Below are positions 1 through 7,551 of a DNA stretch of 64,000 nt, in pieces. How positions within the stretch are numbered: position 1 is the stretch's first letter; every line of letters begins with the position of its first letter. Source of the DNA: Streptomyces sp. SCSIO 75703 (GTDB taxonomy: Bacteria; Actinomycetota; Actinomycetes; Streptomycetales; Streptomycetaceae); assembly GCF_036607905.1 (NCBI RefSeq), contig NZ_CP144555.1, forward strand, positions 3,224,001 through 3,288,000. The letters run 5' to 3'. The translations under genes and the position numbers were made by a program. Under the pieces are notes generated by a model. That model had not been told where the DNA came from. It made no database searches and worked only from the letters and a program-made list of their open reading frames with translations.

Positions 1-1
1 G

Positions 2-972
2 TTTCTTCGCGGCCGAGCTCGACCGGCCACACACACGCTCGTAGCGTTCATCGACGAGCACCGGGACCGCTTCGGCGGCGTCGAGCCGATCTGCAGGATG
101 CTCACCGAGCACGACTGCAAGATCACCCCTTCCACCTATTACGCGCACAAGAAACGCCTGGCCGTCCCGTCTGCCCGTTCCGTGCGGGACGCGGAACTCA
201 AGGAGCGGATCCGCCAGGTCCACACCGACAACTACCGTGTCTACGGGGCCCGGAAGATCTGGCGGGAGCTGAACCGGCAGGGTCACGCGGTGGCCCGCTG
301 CACCGTCGAACGGCTGATGCGCGAGCTGGGCATCGCCGGCGCGGTCCGCGGCAAGAGGGTCCTCTCACCACGATTCCGGACCACCAGGCCGAGCGGGCCC
401 CGGACCGGGTGGACCGCGACTTCGTCGCCGGCGCGCCGAATCGCTGCTGGGTCGCGGATTTCACGCACGTGGCGACCTGGGCCGGGGTGGTCTACATGGC
501 CTTCGTCGTGGACACCTTCTCCCGCCGGATCGTCGGCTGGTCCGCCGCGACGTCGAAGGAGACCCAGCTCGTCCTGGACGCTCTGGAGATGGCACTGTGG
601 CAGCGCGACCGCGATGAACACCCCCATGTTCGCGGCGAGTTGATACATCACAGCGACGCGGGGAGCCAGTACACCAGTTTCCGGCTGGCCGAACACCTGG
701 ACGCGGCCGGCATCGCGGCCTCGATCGGATCTGTCGGCGATGCGTACGACAACGCCCTGATGGAGAGCACGATCGGCCTGTTCAAAACCGAATTGATCAA
801 GCCGCAGCGGCCCTGGAAGACCCTCTCCCAGGTCGAGCTGGCCACCGCCGAGTGGGTCGACTGGTACTGCCACCGCCGACTGCACGGTGAGATAGGCCAC
901 GTCCCACCCGTCGAGTACGAGACCAACTACTACACGGAACTCACGAAACCCCAGGTCACCACCACAATCTGA
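2..972 (+). pseudogene. IS3-family transposase OrfB, frameshifted
   Basis: OrfB would be the DDE catalytic subunit. Frame 2 is open from the window edge through the HTH_21-like part (STYYAHKKR, then YGARKIWREL) to about position 360. The family-like continuation DHQAERAPDRVDRDF is found only in frame 1 from about 375 to 972. The rve catalytic core in frame 1 keeps its residues: Asp in VADFTHV, Asp in HHSDAGSQYTS and Glu in ALMESTIGLFK. The change of frame near 360-372 (CCTCTCACCACG) separates the DNA-binding and catalytic parts, so this copy is read as inactive unless ribosomes slip there. It could instead be a sequencing error. Confidence 0.8.
3..44 (+). pseudogene. IS3-family transposase OrfA, last 13 codons
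   Basis: Frame 3 reads FFAAELDRPHTRS and then TAG at 42-44. This matches the usual OrfA C-terminus (compare FFAAQLDPTRPR in the second IS3 element of this window). The OrfB frame is -1 relative to this frame and is open through the same bases, as expected for IS3 elements that join OrfA and OrfB by programmed -1 frameshifting. Only the tail is present, so nothing can be said about the helix-turn-helix part. Confidence 0.75.
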
Positions 973-1063
973 GGTCTCTACAGAACCCGGGGCGGTTCAC
1001 TGCGCTGCCTGCTGAGTAGTCAACACGCTGCCGACAGTGCGAGGACCGCGGACTCCAGCATGG

Positions 1064-2587
1064 TTACTTGCGGCTCTGGCCACGCATCACGTCCAGCACA
1101 TCCCCCGGGGACAGCCGGTCCCGGTACAAAAGCACCCAGGCGATGGCGCCGACCACGGCAACGATCTGGGTGGACCCTGCGGCCGACAGCTCCGACAAGC
1201 CCGCTGCGATGGCTGCGCCGGTCATGGCCACGCCGAGGATGACCAATCGCACCCATTCCCTGTCAACTGCAGGTTCTACGCCGTCCACGTCCGTGGGATC
1301 GAGCAAGGCGAGTGTGTTGCCGCTCGCATACCGTTCAGCAATCGTCACCAGCACACGCGCCATTTCCTCAAAGACTTGGCCTGTGTTGTCGTCGATGTTC
1401 TGCCGTGCCTCTAGCCGCCGGATTGCCCCCACTACCTCGGCCGCGTGCTTCCGGTAGTCCCGCCGAAGCGCACCGCGCACCGGACCGTGTCGAACCTTCC
1501 AGGCGGACCACACCACCCTCTCAGCCCCGGAAAGGTCCACACGAGGGACATAAAGGGTGCTACGAGTCTGCGTAACGCTCTGGTAGTAGCGCCGAGCCGA
1601 GCCCACACGGGCAAGACAGTCGACCAGGACCGCGACCGGCCGGGTACGACTGGCCACACCCGGGCGCAGGCTCAACAGCGACCACAACCACCACCAACGA
1701 GGAAGGGGGTCGACGAAGCCTGGATTGCGTCTGTGGCCTTCCCGCGACGGGCCAGGGCGCCGACCGAGAACTCCCATCACAGCCCTCAACGCAAGGAGCA
1801 GCACGAGGACTAGAACAAGTCCGGCCATCGCAGTGACCGCCTCGGCAGGCCGGCCTTCCGGAGCTGCGAGGGCTGGAAGATACTGAGCGGCCTTCCCCCA
1901 GATCGCCTCACCGAATGCCCGGAAGCTCGCCACGATCGTCACGACGATACCCGGCGCCTCGCCGGTCTCCGCGACCTGCCGGGCCGGCCCCCACAGGCCG
2001 CCTCCAGGCACCCACCACGGAACCGGCGCATGCTCGCTCTCCGCCCACGTACGGGACGACCACCTGGTGACGGAATCGACGAGGCCCCCGAGGTTGAGCA
2101 ACACCAGCAGCAGGAAGTACGCCTTGACGATGTACGCGACCGCGGCCAGAGGGACGGCCTGATGCCACGAACGCAGCACGGTACGCACTTGCCGACTGAC
2201 AGGGAACAGCCTGCTGGCATCCTGGCCGAAACCCCGCCGTGCCCAGACCAGATGCTGCGCAGTGCGGCGCCTGCTCCGCCGGAGGTAGGCTCCGCCGAGG
2301 GTCTGTCTGTACACCCACAGGCACATACCGAGCAGGAGATGCCCGACGCCTTTGACGAGAGCGGCTATCCACTCCAAGAACCGCCGGACCCGCAGCACAT
2401 CGCGGGGGTCGACCTGCATCGATATCGACCAGATGAACACGCCCAGCAGCAAGGGCCAGAAGACCACTCCGAAAACGGTCAAGACCGCCTTGATGGCCAC
2501 TACTAGGGTTGACCACAAAAGTTCGAGCACCCTGGCAGTCTCGCTGACGGCACTGACAGCGCGGCCTGTTGACCTGTTCCCTTCCAC
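1064..2587 (-). CDS. Multi-pass membrane protein of unknown function
   Basis: A 507-residue protein with a GTG start at 2587; no convincing ribosome site is visible upstream, so the start is uncertain. Hydrophobic segments lie at about residues 25-57, 72-92, 145-172 and 255-277, with a final pair near 455-490. Between them are long basic loops and a helical soluble stretch (about 345-440) rich in Arg and Glu. I do not recognise the family. The gene sits alone between two insertion sequences, so it may be a passenger or a survivor of rearrangement. Its codon use is Streptomyces-like and it shows no break, so it is probably expressed. Confidence 0.7.
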   Translation of the reverse strand: MEGNRSTGRAVSAVSETARVLELLWSTLVVAIKAVLTVFGVVFWPLLLGVFIWSISMQVDPRDVLRVRRFLEWIAALVKGVGHLLLGMCLWVYRQTLGGAYLRRSRRRTAQHLVWARRGFGQDASRLFPVSRQVRTVLRSWHQAVPLAAVAYIVKAYFLLLVLLNLGGLVDSVTRWSSRTWAESEHAPVPWWVPGGGLWGPARQVAETGEAPGIVVTIVASFRAFGEAIWGKAAQYLPALAAPEGRPAEAVTAMAGLVLVLVLLLALRAVMGVLGRRPGPSREGHRRNPGFVDPLPRWWWLWSLLSLRPGVASRTRPVAVLVDCLARVGSARRYYQSVTQTRSTLYVPRVDLSGAERVVWSAWKVRHGPVRGALRRDYRKHAAEVVGAIRRLEARQNIDDNTGQVFEEMARVLVTIAERYASGNTLALLDPTDVDGVEPAVDREWVRLVILGVAMTGAAIAAGLSELSAAGSTQIVAVVGAIAWVLLYRDRLSPGDVLDVMRGQSRK

Positions 2588-2644
2588 ACTGGTTCAGCTA
2601 TCGAGAACCCATCTTGATCGACGTTGACTCACGCAAGGTGGCTT

Positions 2645-2731
2645 TGTTCACGAGTAGTGCCGTCAGTTGTTCATGGGTTTGGGAGGCACCCAGATCCACG
2701 GTCGGGTGATGTTCACGAGTTTTGACAGCAC
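2645..2731 (+). repeat. IS21-type left-end repeats
   Basis: Two related 22-bp copies in the same orientation, at 2645-2666 and 2710-2731, both begin TGTTCACGAGT and continue TGnCnnCA. IS21-family elements carry such multiple end repeats as transposase binding sites, and these lie just upstream of istA in the expected place. The precise outer tip of the element is not certain; it is probably within 2604-2645. Confidence 0.6.
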
Positions 2732-2783
2732 TGAGGTCCTTGCCAGGGCAACATCGGGATGCTTCTGGTGAAAGGTCCTGGTC

Positions 2784-3288
2784 ATGCCGCAGATGTCGAA
2801 GGTCGAGCTGTATGCGGCGATCCGGCGTGATCACCGTGCTGGCATGAAGATGCGCGAGCTTGAGCGCAAGTACAACGTGTCGTGGCGGATGGTCAGGAAG
2901 GCAGTGGACTCGGTCTGGCCGGAGCCCCGGAAGAAGCTGCCGCCGCGGCCGACTGCGCTGGATCCGTACAAGTCGGTGATCGACGAGATGTTGCGGACGG
3001 ACCTCGACGCGCCGCGCAAGCAGCGCCATACGATCACGCGGATCTTCCACCGGCCTATCGAGGAGCACGGCGCCGATGTGTCCTACCAGATGGTCCGGCG
3101 CTACGTGGCGGACCGGAAGCCGGAGATCCTTGCGGCCTCGGTCAAGGCCCCGGTGGAAGCGTTCGTGCCGCAGACCCACCTGCCGGGCCACGAGGCGGAG
3201 GTCGACTTCGGCGATGTGACCGTTCGCCTGGCCGGCGAGCTGGTGACGTGCTACTTGTTCTCGCTTCGCCTCTCGTACTCAGGCAAGG
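2784..3288 (+). pseudogene. istA: IS21-family transposase IstA, 5' third only
   Basis: The first 168 codons of an IS21-type transposase. An N-terminal helix-turn-helix reads MSKVELYAAIRRDHRAGMKM and continues into NVSWRMVRKAV. The first catalytic Asp lies in GHEAEVDFGD near residue 140. Normal IstA proteins have about 400-520 residues; here the reading frame is cut after SYSGK by the terminal repeat of an IS3 element and runs into nonsense, stopping at 3386. The rest of istA and istB are not found on the far side of the IS3 element, so sequence was lost as well as interrupted. Confidence 0.85.
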
Positions 3289-3319
3289 TGAGGTTCCCCC
3301 GTTGCTCGGGAGGGGCTGA

Positions 3320-4243
3320 TCAGCTGGTCAGAGCGGGTTGGCGGGGTTTCAGGTTCGCTCGTTCGGACGCTGCCTGCTCGGCGTAGTGCTTCTCTTCGAA
3401 CTCGACGGGGCTGAGGTAGCCGAGGCGTTTCTGGATGCGCCGACTGTTGTAGAACCCGTCGATGTACTCGAAGAGCGCGAGGTTCGCCTCGGCCCGGGTG
3501 GCGAAGGTGCGGCCGCGGAGGCCCTCGGTCTTGATGAGCATCCAGAGGTTCTCCGCGAGGGCGTTGTCGTACGAGTCCCCGACGGAGCCCATGGATGCCT
3601 CAATTCCTGCCCGCACCAAGCGTGTTGTGAGCTTCACGGACGTGTACTGACAGCCGTGGTCCGCATGGTGAATCAGCTGGCCGGGTTCGACCTCCCGGGA
3701 CGCGAGGGCGTACTCGAGGGTGGCCAGCACGAGGTCGGCGTCCGCGTGGGCGGAGGCCTCCCAGGCCACCACCCGGCGGGAGAACGCGTCCCTGATCGCC
3801 GACAGCCACAAGGGCCCCTCAAGGGTCGAGATCATGGTGAGGTCGGTGACCCACAGCCGGTTCGGCCTGTCGGCGGTGAAGTCGCGCCTGACCAAATCCG
3901 GGGCGAGGTCGGCGTCCCGGTCGCGGCGGGTGAAGCCCTTGCCCGTCCGGCGGGGACTGATCCCGGCGAGGCCGGCTTCGCGCATGAGCCGTTCAACTCG
4001 TTTGCGGCCGACGTGGACGCCTTCGCGTTTCAGGACAGCGTGCACGCGGGGCGAGCCGTAGATTCCGCCGGAGTCGGTGTGGATCTGCTGGATCTGCCTG
4101 GTCAGCTCGGTGTCCCGGCGGTGCCGTTCGCACGGCTCCTTCTTCGCCCGGCGCCAGCGGTAGTAGGTGGAGGAGGGGATGTGCAGTTCCCGGAGGGTGG
4201 GCTCGACCTCCAGGTTCTCGTGCTCGTCGAGGAGCGCGGTCAC
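3320..4243 (-). CDS. IS3-family transposase OrfB (DDE catalytic subunit)
   Basis: A 307-residue protein with a GTG start overlapping the OrfA stop. An HTH_21-like region covers residues 40-95, followed by an rve-type integrase core. The DDE triad is visible as Asp134 (LWVTDLT), Asp195 (LIHHADHGCQYTS) and Glu231 (NALAENLW), with the 35-residue spacing between the last two that marks the DD(35)E family. The C-terminus (YNSRRIQKRLGYLSPVEFE) is the usual IS3 ending. Length and motifs are complete, so this copy is likely functional. It inserted into the IS21 istA gene. Confidence 0.92.
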   Translation of the reverse strand: MTALLDEHENLEVEPTLRELHIPSSTYYRWRRAKKEPCERHRRDTELTRQIQQIHTDSGGIYGSPRVHAVLKREGVHVGRKRVERLMREAGLAGISPRRTGKGFTRRDRDADLAPDLVRRDFTADRPNRLWVTDLTMISTLEGPLWLSAIRDAFSRRVVAWEASAHADADLVLATLEYALASREVEPGQLIHHADHGCQYTSVKLTTRLVRAGIEASMGSVGDSYDNALAENLWMLIKTEGLRGRTFATRAEANLALFEYIDGFYNSRRIQKRLGYLSPVEFEEKHYAEQAASERANLKPRQPALTS

Positions 4244-4548
4244 CTGGGCCGGGTCGGGTCGAGCTGTGCCGCGAAAAAAGCCGAGGCCGTCCGCAGGATC
4301 TCGTTCGACCGCTTGAGCTGGGTGTTCTCCTTGCGCAGCGCGGTCAGCTCGGCGCGTTCGTCGCTGGTGAGCAGGTCGTCGCGTTCGCCGGCGTCGGCCT
4401 CGGCCTGGCGGATCCAGCCGCGCAGGGCCTCGTGATGGACACCGAGTTCCTCGGCCATGCGGCGGATCACGGGCTTCGGCTCCGCGGTGCGGTACATCCG
4501 CACCGCGCGCTCACGCAACTCCAGTGGGTATTTCCTCGGGGCAGGCAT
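4240..4548 (-). CDS. IS3-family transposase OrfA
   Basis: A 102-residue DNA-binding subunit. It opens with MPAPRKYPLELRERAVRMYR and carries a transposase_8-type helix-turn-helix over residues 8-45, where IRRMAEELGVHHEALRGWIR is the recognition part. A leucine-rich coiled coil follows at about 62-90 (ELTALRKENTQLKRSNEIL), as usual for OrfA. The end overlaps the OrfB start at GTGA. It acts with OrfB to bind the 13-bp terminal repeats. It shows no defect. Confidence 0.9.
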   Translation of the reverse strand: MPAPRKYPLELRERAVRMYRTAEPKPVIRRMAEELGVHHEALRGWIRQAEADAGERDDLLTSDERAELTALRKENTQLKRSNEILRTASAFFAAQLDPTRPR

Positions 4549-4618
4549 CAGCAGGGCTCCTCTCTGTGAGTCCTACCTGACCTGCTGTCACCATTCTCCG
4601 CATCTCGGGGGAACCTCA

Positions 4619-4914
4619 GGGTTTGGTGTGTAGGTTGCGCCAGGCCTCTGGTGTTTATCCGGTGCCCCGGGCGCGGCCGGCGGAGTGCCGGGTTGCCGGG
4701 TGTCGGTCCGCGTGGGGGTGCCGGATGGTGCCGTGGCCGGGTCGGCACCCCGCGGTCGGAAGGCGCCGGTGCTCTGCTCGGCCGGTCCCGGCCGGTCCCG
4801 GTGGGTGGCCGGGCTCTTTCCGCTCCGCCCGGTCCCTGCCCGGCCGGACGTGGGCGAGGGCGGGCTTCCGGGCCTCGAGCGGCGTTCCGGGGGGCCGCCC
4901 CGGGGGTGTCGTCG
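4619..4914. other. Junction region between the IS3 element and the accessory cassette
   Basis: This is 296 bp with no credible gene. On the minus strand the bases next to the IS read TPEAWRNLHTKP before a stop created at the IS tip, which might be the end of a lost gene, but this is too short to name. The remainder is low-complexity GGCCGG sequence. It would be the 3' trailer of the minus-strand cassette; no clear terminator was found. Confidence 0.4.
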
Positions 4915-5514
4915 TCAAGCGGGCCAGGCTTCCGGGACGTGGGCCGGCCGTCGCACCGCCTCGTCGATCCGCCTCGCCGCCTTCCTCGGCCTGGTGGCGT
5001 CCGTGTCGACGGACAGGTCCCACCGGACCGTCGGCCACCCGGCGAGGTCGGTCCGGGTGGCGTCCCAGGCGGCCAGCCGGGCCTCGGTGTCGGTGTCGCC
5101 CCGCCGGGACGACCGCTGGGCCGTGGTCTCCCGGGAGCACCACAACAGGACCCGTCGCCACCCTGCGGGGAACCGGGAGGCGACCCGCTGGACTCCGGCG
5201 ATCTGGCCCAGGAGGACCACGGGCACCCGTCCGCCGTCCATGGCACGCCCCAGACCCGGCCGGTCGACGACATAGGTGTTGCCGTAGCGGTCGTTGCGGT
5301 GGACGACGTTCCCGTGTGCCTCCAGTTCCGCCAAGTGCTCCGGGGTGCCCATCCGGTACCCCCGGGTCCGGCCACCACCGATCTTGAGGCGGCTGAAGAG
5401 GGCGTACCGGCCGTCGAGTTCGGCGAGGGCGGTGGTGAGTGTGTCCTTGCCCGAGGCCGGCGGTCCGTACAGCAGGATCCCGGGTCTGCTTCGGGGGCAC
5501 GCGGGCGTCGGCAC
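4915..5514 (-). CDS. Guanylate-kinase-like P-loop protein, last gene of the cassette
   Basis: A 199-residue protein with a GTG start at 5514, only 2 bp after the stop of the preceding membrane-protein gene, so translational coupling is likely. A Walker A motif, GPPASGKDT, sits at residues 17-25. It is followed by a guanylate-kinase-like middle: YALFSRLKIGGGRTRGYRMG and then NVVHRNDRYGNTYVVDR, resembling the GMP-binding loop of guanylate kinases. The most likely role is a nucleotide kinase or nucleotide-binding NTPase. It may handle the nucleotide used by the cyclase-like protein encoded upstream; that link is inference from position. It is not the housekeeping gmk, which lies in a different context and is better conserved. 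Confidence 0.75.
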   Translation of the reverse strand: MPTPACPRSRPGILLYGPPASGKDTLTTALAELDGRYALFSRLKIGGGRTRGYRMGTPEHLAELEAHGNVVHRNDRYGNTYVVDRPGLGRAMDGGRVPVVLLGQIAGVQRVASRFPAGWRRVLLWCSRETTAQRSSRRGDTDTEARLAAWDATRTDLAGWPTVRWDLSVDTDATRPRKAARRIDEAVRRPAHVPEAWPA

Positions 5515-5516
5515 GG

Positions 5517-6056
5517 CTAGGCCGACGTCCCGGTCAGGATGCCGAGCACGGTGAGGGTGAGGAACGCCATGCCCCAGACCAGTGCGTGGCGTATGCAGCG
5601 GTACTTGGTCCACGCGATCTGGGACAGGGTCGTCAACTGGCTCAGGTCCCTGGACACGGGGTCCGTGCGGCGGACGGCCCGCTCCAGGTGGGGGACGGAC
5701 AGGGTCAGCCGCGCGTCGCCGAAGTAGTGGATGCGGGAGCAGCGCGGGTGGCCCAGCCGCGGGATCACGGCCAGGCCCAGCAGCACAAGGGCCGGCACGC
5801 ACGCCGCGCAGCCCGCCCAGAGGAGGAGTTGCGGGACCAGCGGGTAGAGCCGCGGCGTGATGATGCCGCTGCCGATCGCGCCCAGCAGTACGGTCAGGGC
5901 CGCTCCCAGGGAGGCCAGCATGAGCCCGGCCTTGTTGTCCGCCTTGCCGAGTTCCTCACGGGCTTCGGTCAGCAGGGTCCTGGTGAGCTGCGCGACGCCG
6001 TCGGTCCCGGTTCCGGTCTCGGGCTCCGCGCCGGGGTCGCCTCCGGGTGTGGTCAT
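5517..6056 (-). CDS. PycTM-type (DUF5706) membrane effector candidate
   Basis: A 179-residue protein with an ATG start and GGGGAAGG upstream. A soluble N-terminus leads into ARELG-type sequence, here TEAREELGKADNKAGLML at residues 32-49; the ADxKA core preceding the first membrane helix is the hallmark of the PycTM/DUF5706 family. Membrane segments lie at about 46-70, 75-97 and 155-176. In Pycsar anti-phage systems PycTM proteins are membrane effectors triggered by a cyclic pyrimidine nucleotide made by PycC. Here the candidate cyclase lies five genes upstream in the same strand run. It acts at the cytoplasmic membrane. The family call rests on pattern recognition. Confidence 0.75.
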   Translation of the reverse strand: MTTPGGDPGAEPETGTGTDGVAQLTRTLLTEAREELGKADNKAGLMLASLGAALTVLLGAIGSGIITPRLYPLVPQLLLWAGCAACVPALVLLGLAVIPRLGHPRCSRIHYFGDARLTLSVPHLERAVRRTDPVSRDLSQLTTLSQIAWTKYRCIRHALVWGMAFLTLTVLGILTGTSA

Positions 6057-6120
6057 GCCTTCCCCCTCTTCTGTCGTCTTCGGGCGTGCGAGGTGCGCTG
6101 TTCCTGGCAGGGGCGGGGCG

Positions 6121-7551
6121 TCAGACGGTGCGGCGGATCTCTTCCTCCAGGGCGTTCACGGCCTGGCGGGCCCGGATGTTCATCGCCGCGGTGTGTTCCC
6201 GGGACGCCGCTTCGCACTCGGCGCGGTGGCGCCGGATCTCCTGCTCGATGCTGTGCTGGGCCATCTCCAGATCCGCCAGGGAACGGCGTTCGCCGAGGCG
6301 GACCTCCTCGCCGTGGATCTTGACCGCGCTGTTGCTCTCGCTGGTCAGCATCCGGTCGTACGCGGTCTCCCCGCTGAGGTACTTCACCAGGACGGGCAGC
6401 ACGTCGAGGAGGACGAACAGGAGGCGGACGAGCCAGACGCCGACGAAGAGCACCGCGTTGCCGCTCGCCAGGGCGTCCAGGGCGCGGATGCGTTCCAGGA
6501 CGCCGATGTCCCGGTGCTTGCCGCGTTCCTGCTCCAGCCGCTCCTCGATGCCGTCGGCTCGGGCCTGGAGGAACGCGCCGCGTGACGAGGTCAGTTCGGA
6601 CTCGATCTCGGAGATCCGGCCGTGCATGCCGGCGAGCCTTTGCTCTTCTTCCTCGGTGCGGTGCGTGGTCCGGTAGTCCCGTGCCTTCTCCCGCAGACGC
6701 AGGCACTCGGACGTCCGTTGGAGGAGACCGCTGGACGCCACCCGGATCAGCCGGCGGCACTCGTCCCGTACCTCGGAGTCGATCTCCTCCAGCCGCTTTG
6801 TGTTGCGGTCCACCCGCTCCTGGAGGGCCGCGGCGTCCGTACGCAGGGTGGTCAGTTCCTCCTGCCCTTCGGCGGGCGTCGCACGGAAGGAGAGGACGTA
6901 CGTCCTGTCGCAGCCCTTGGGCGGGTCGGTCCGCGTGGCGGACGGCACGGGGTTGCACCGGACGAGGTTGGCGCGCAACCGGTCGAGGGCGTCGGTTCGT
7001 TCGTCCTCGACGCGTTCCTCGATGGCCGTCTGGAAGATGCGCAGCACCAGCGGTTCGGCGATCACCGTGCCGAGCAGGAGGGCTATCAGCAGACGCATGA
7101 GGAGCGGTCCCAGGCGTCGCCGTGTGTCCGGCTGCGGTGTGACCAGCCAGCGGTCGAGGTTGAGGACGAACAGCATCCAGATGACGGTCGGGACCAGGGC
7201 GACGAGGGAGACCCTGCCGAGTGCCTCGGCCGTGAAGTTCCACATGGAGAACGCCGCGATGACGGAGGTGCCGAGCACCACGCCGCCGAGGGCGGTGTAC
7301 TTGCTGCGCTCGTATGCGACGCGGGCGAGCAGTTCCTCGTCGACGCCGGTCAGGGAGCGCAGCCGGCGGGCGGCGGTGGAGTCGGAGGAGCGGTGGGCGG
7401 CGCGTGCCGCGGGCCGCCCGCCGGCCCCGGGGCGGGTGCCGGCCCGGCCTTTCGCATGCCGGGAGGGCCGGGGGGCCGCCCTCTCCTCGGTGGCGGGTGC
7501 CTCCGCGGGGCCGGTGGACGGGGGGCGGTCCGTCGTCAGGAAGTCAGTCAA
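6121..7551 (-). CDS. DUF4407 domain membrane protein
   Basis: A 476-residue protein with a TTG start that overlaps the preceding stop by 8 bp (TTGACTGA). A basic, disordered N-terminus (1-60) precedes the DUF4407 signature, where YERSKYTALGGVVLGTSVIA begins a helix and NLDRWLV follows. Membrane segments are at about 90-110, 118-138, 150-172 and 365-390. The stretch 215-345 is a long charged coiled coil (ERVDRNTKRLEEIDSEV and similar), and a second coiled region follows to the C-terminus. DUF4407 proteins are poorly understood membrane proteins. Here it lies between an SPFH-like gene and the PycTM gene, which suggests a membrane complex. Confidence 0.8.
   Translation of the reverse strand: MTDFLTTDRPPSTGPAEAPATEERAAPRPSRHAKGRAGTRPGAGGRPAARAAHRSSDSTAARRLRSLTGVDEELLARVAYERSKYTALGGVVLGTSVIAAFSMWNFTAEALGRVSLVALVPTVIWMLFVLNLDRWLVTPQPDTRRRLGPLLMRLLIALLLGTVIAEPLVLRIFQTAIEERVEDERTDALDRLRANLVRCNPVPSATRTDPPKGCDRTYVLSFRATPAEGQEELTTLRTDAAALQERVDRNTKRLEEIDSEVRDECRRLIRVASSGLLQRTSECLRLREKARDYRTTHRTEEEEQRLAGMHGRISEIESELTSSRGAFLQARADGIEERLEQERGKHRDIGVLERIRALDALASGNAVLFVGVWLVRLLFVLLDVLPVLVKYLSGETAYDRMLTSESNSAVKIHGEEVRLGERRSLADLEMAQHSIEQEIRRHRAECEAASREHTAAMNIRARQAVNALEEEIRRTV

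Larger units (their letters stand above)
1..999 (+). mobile_element. IS3-family insertion sequence, right part (left end outside window)
   Basis: This stretch contains the tail of OrfA, a disrupted OrfB and a right terminus. After the OrfB stop, positions 984-999 read as a typical IS3-type end whose reverse complement begins TGAACCGCCCCGGG. The left end and the target duplication cannot be seen because the window opens inside the element. Because OrfB is frameshifted (see its entry), the copy is probably immobile by itself, although an intact relative could still move it. Confidence 0.8.
3289..4618 (-). mobile_element. Complete IS3-family insertion sequence (about 1.33 kb)
   Basis: The element is bounded by perfect 13-bp inverted repeats, TGAGGTTCCCCCG at 3289-3301 and its complement at 4606-4618. 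It carries orfA and orfB on the minus strand overlapping by 4 bp. Both reading frames are intact and the DDE residues are present, so it may be active. The flanks are AGG on the left and GGG on the right, so no clean 3-bp target duplication is seen. The left flank is istA; the right flank is unrelated. Confidence 0.9.

Noticed and set aside
4619..4665. Gene end TPEAWRNLHTKP on the minus strand
   Set aside because: Only about a dozen codons remain and the stop is made by the IS tip; no family could be named.
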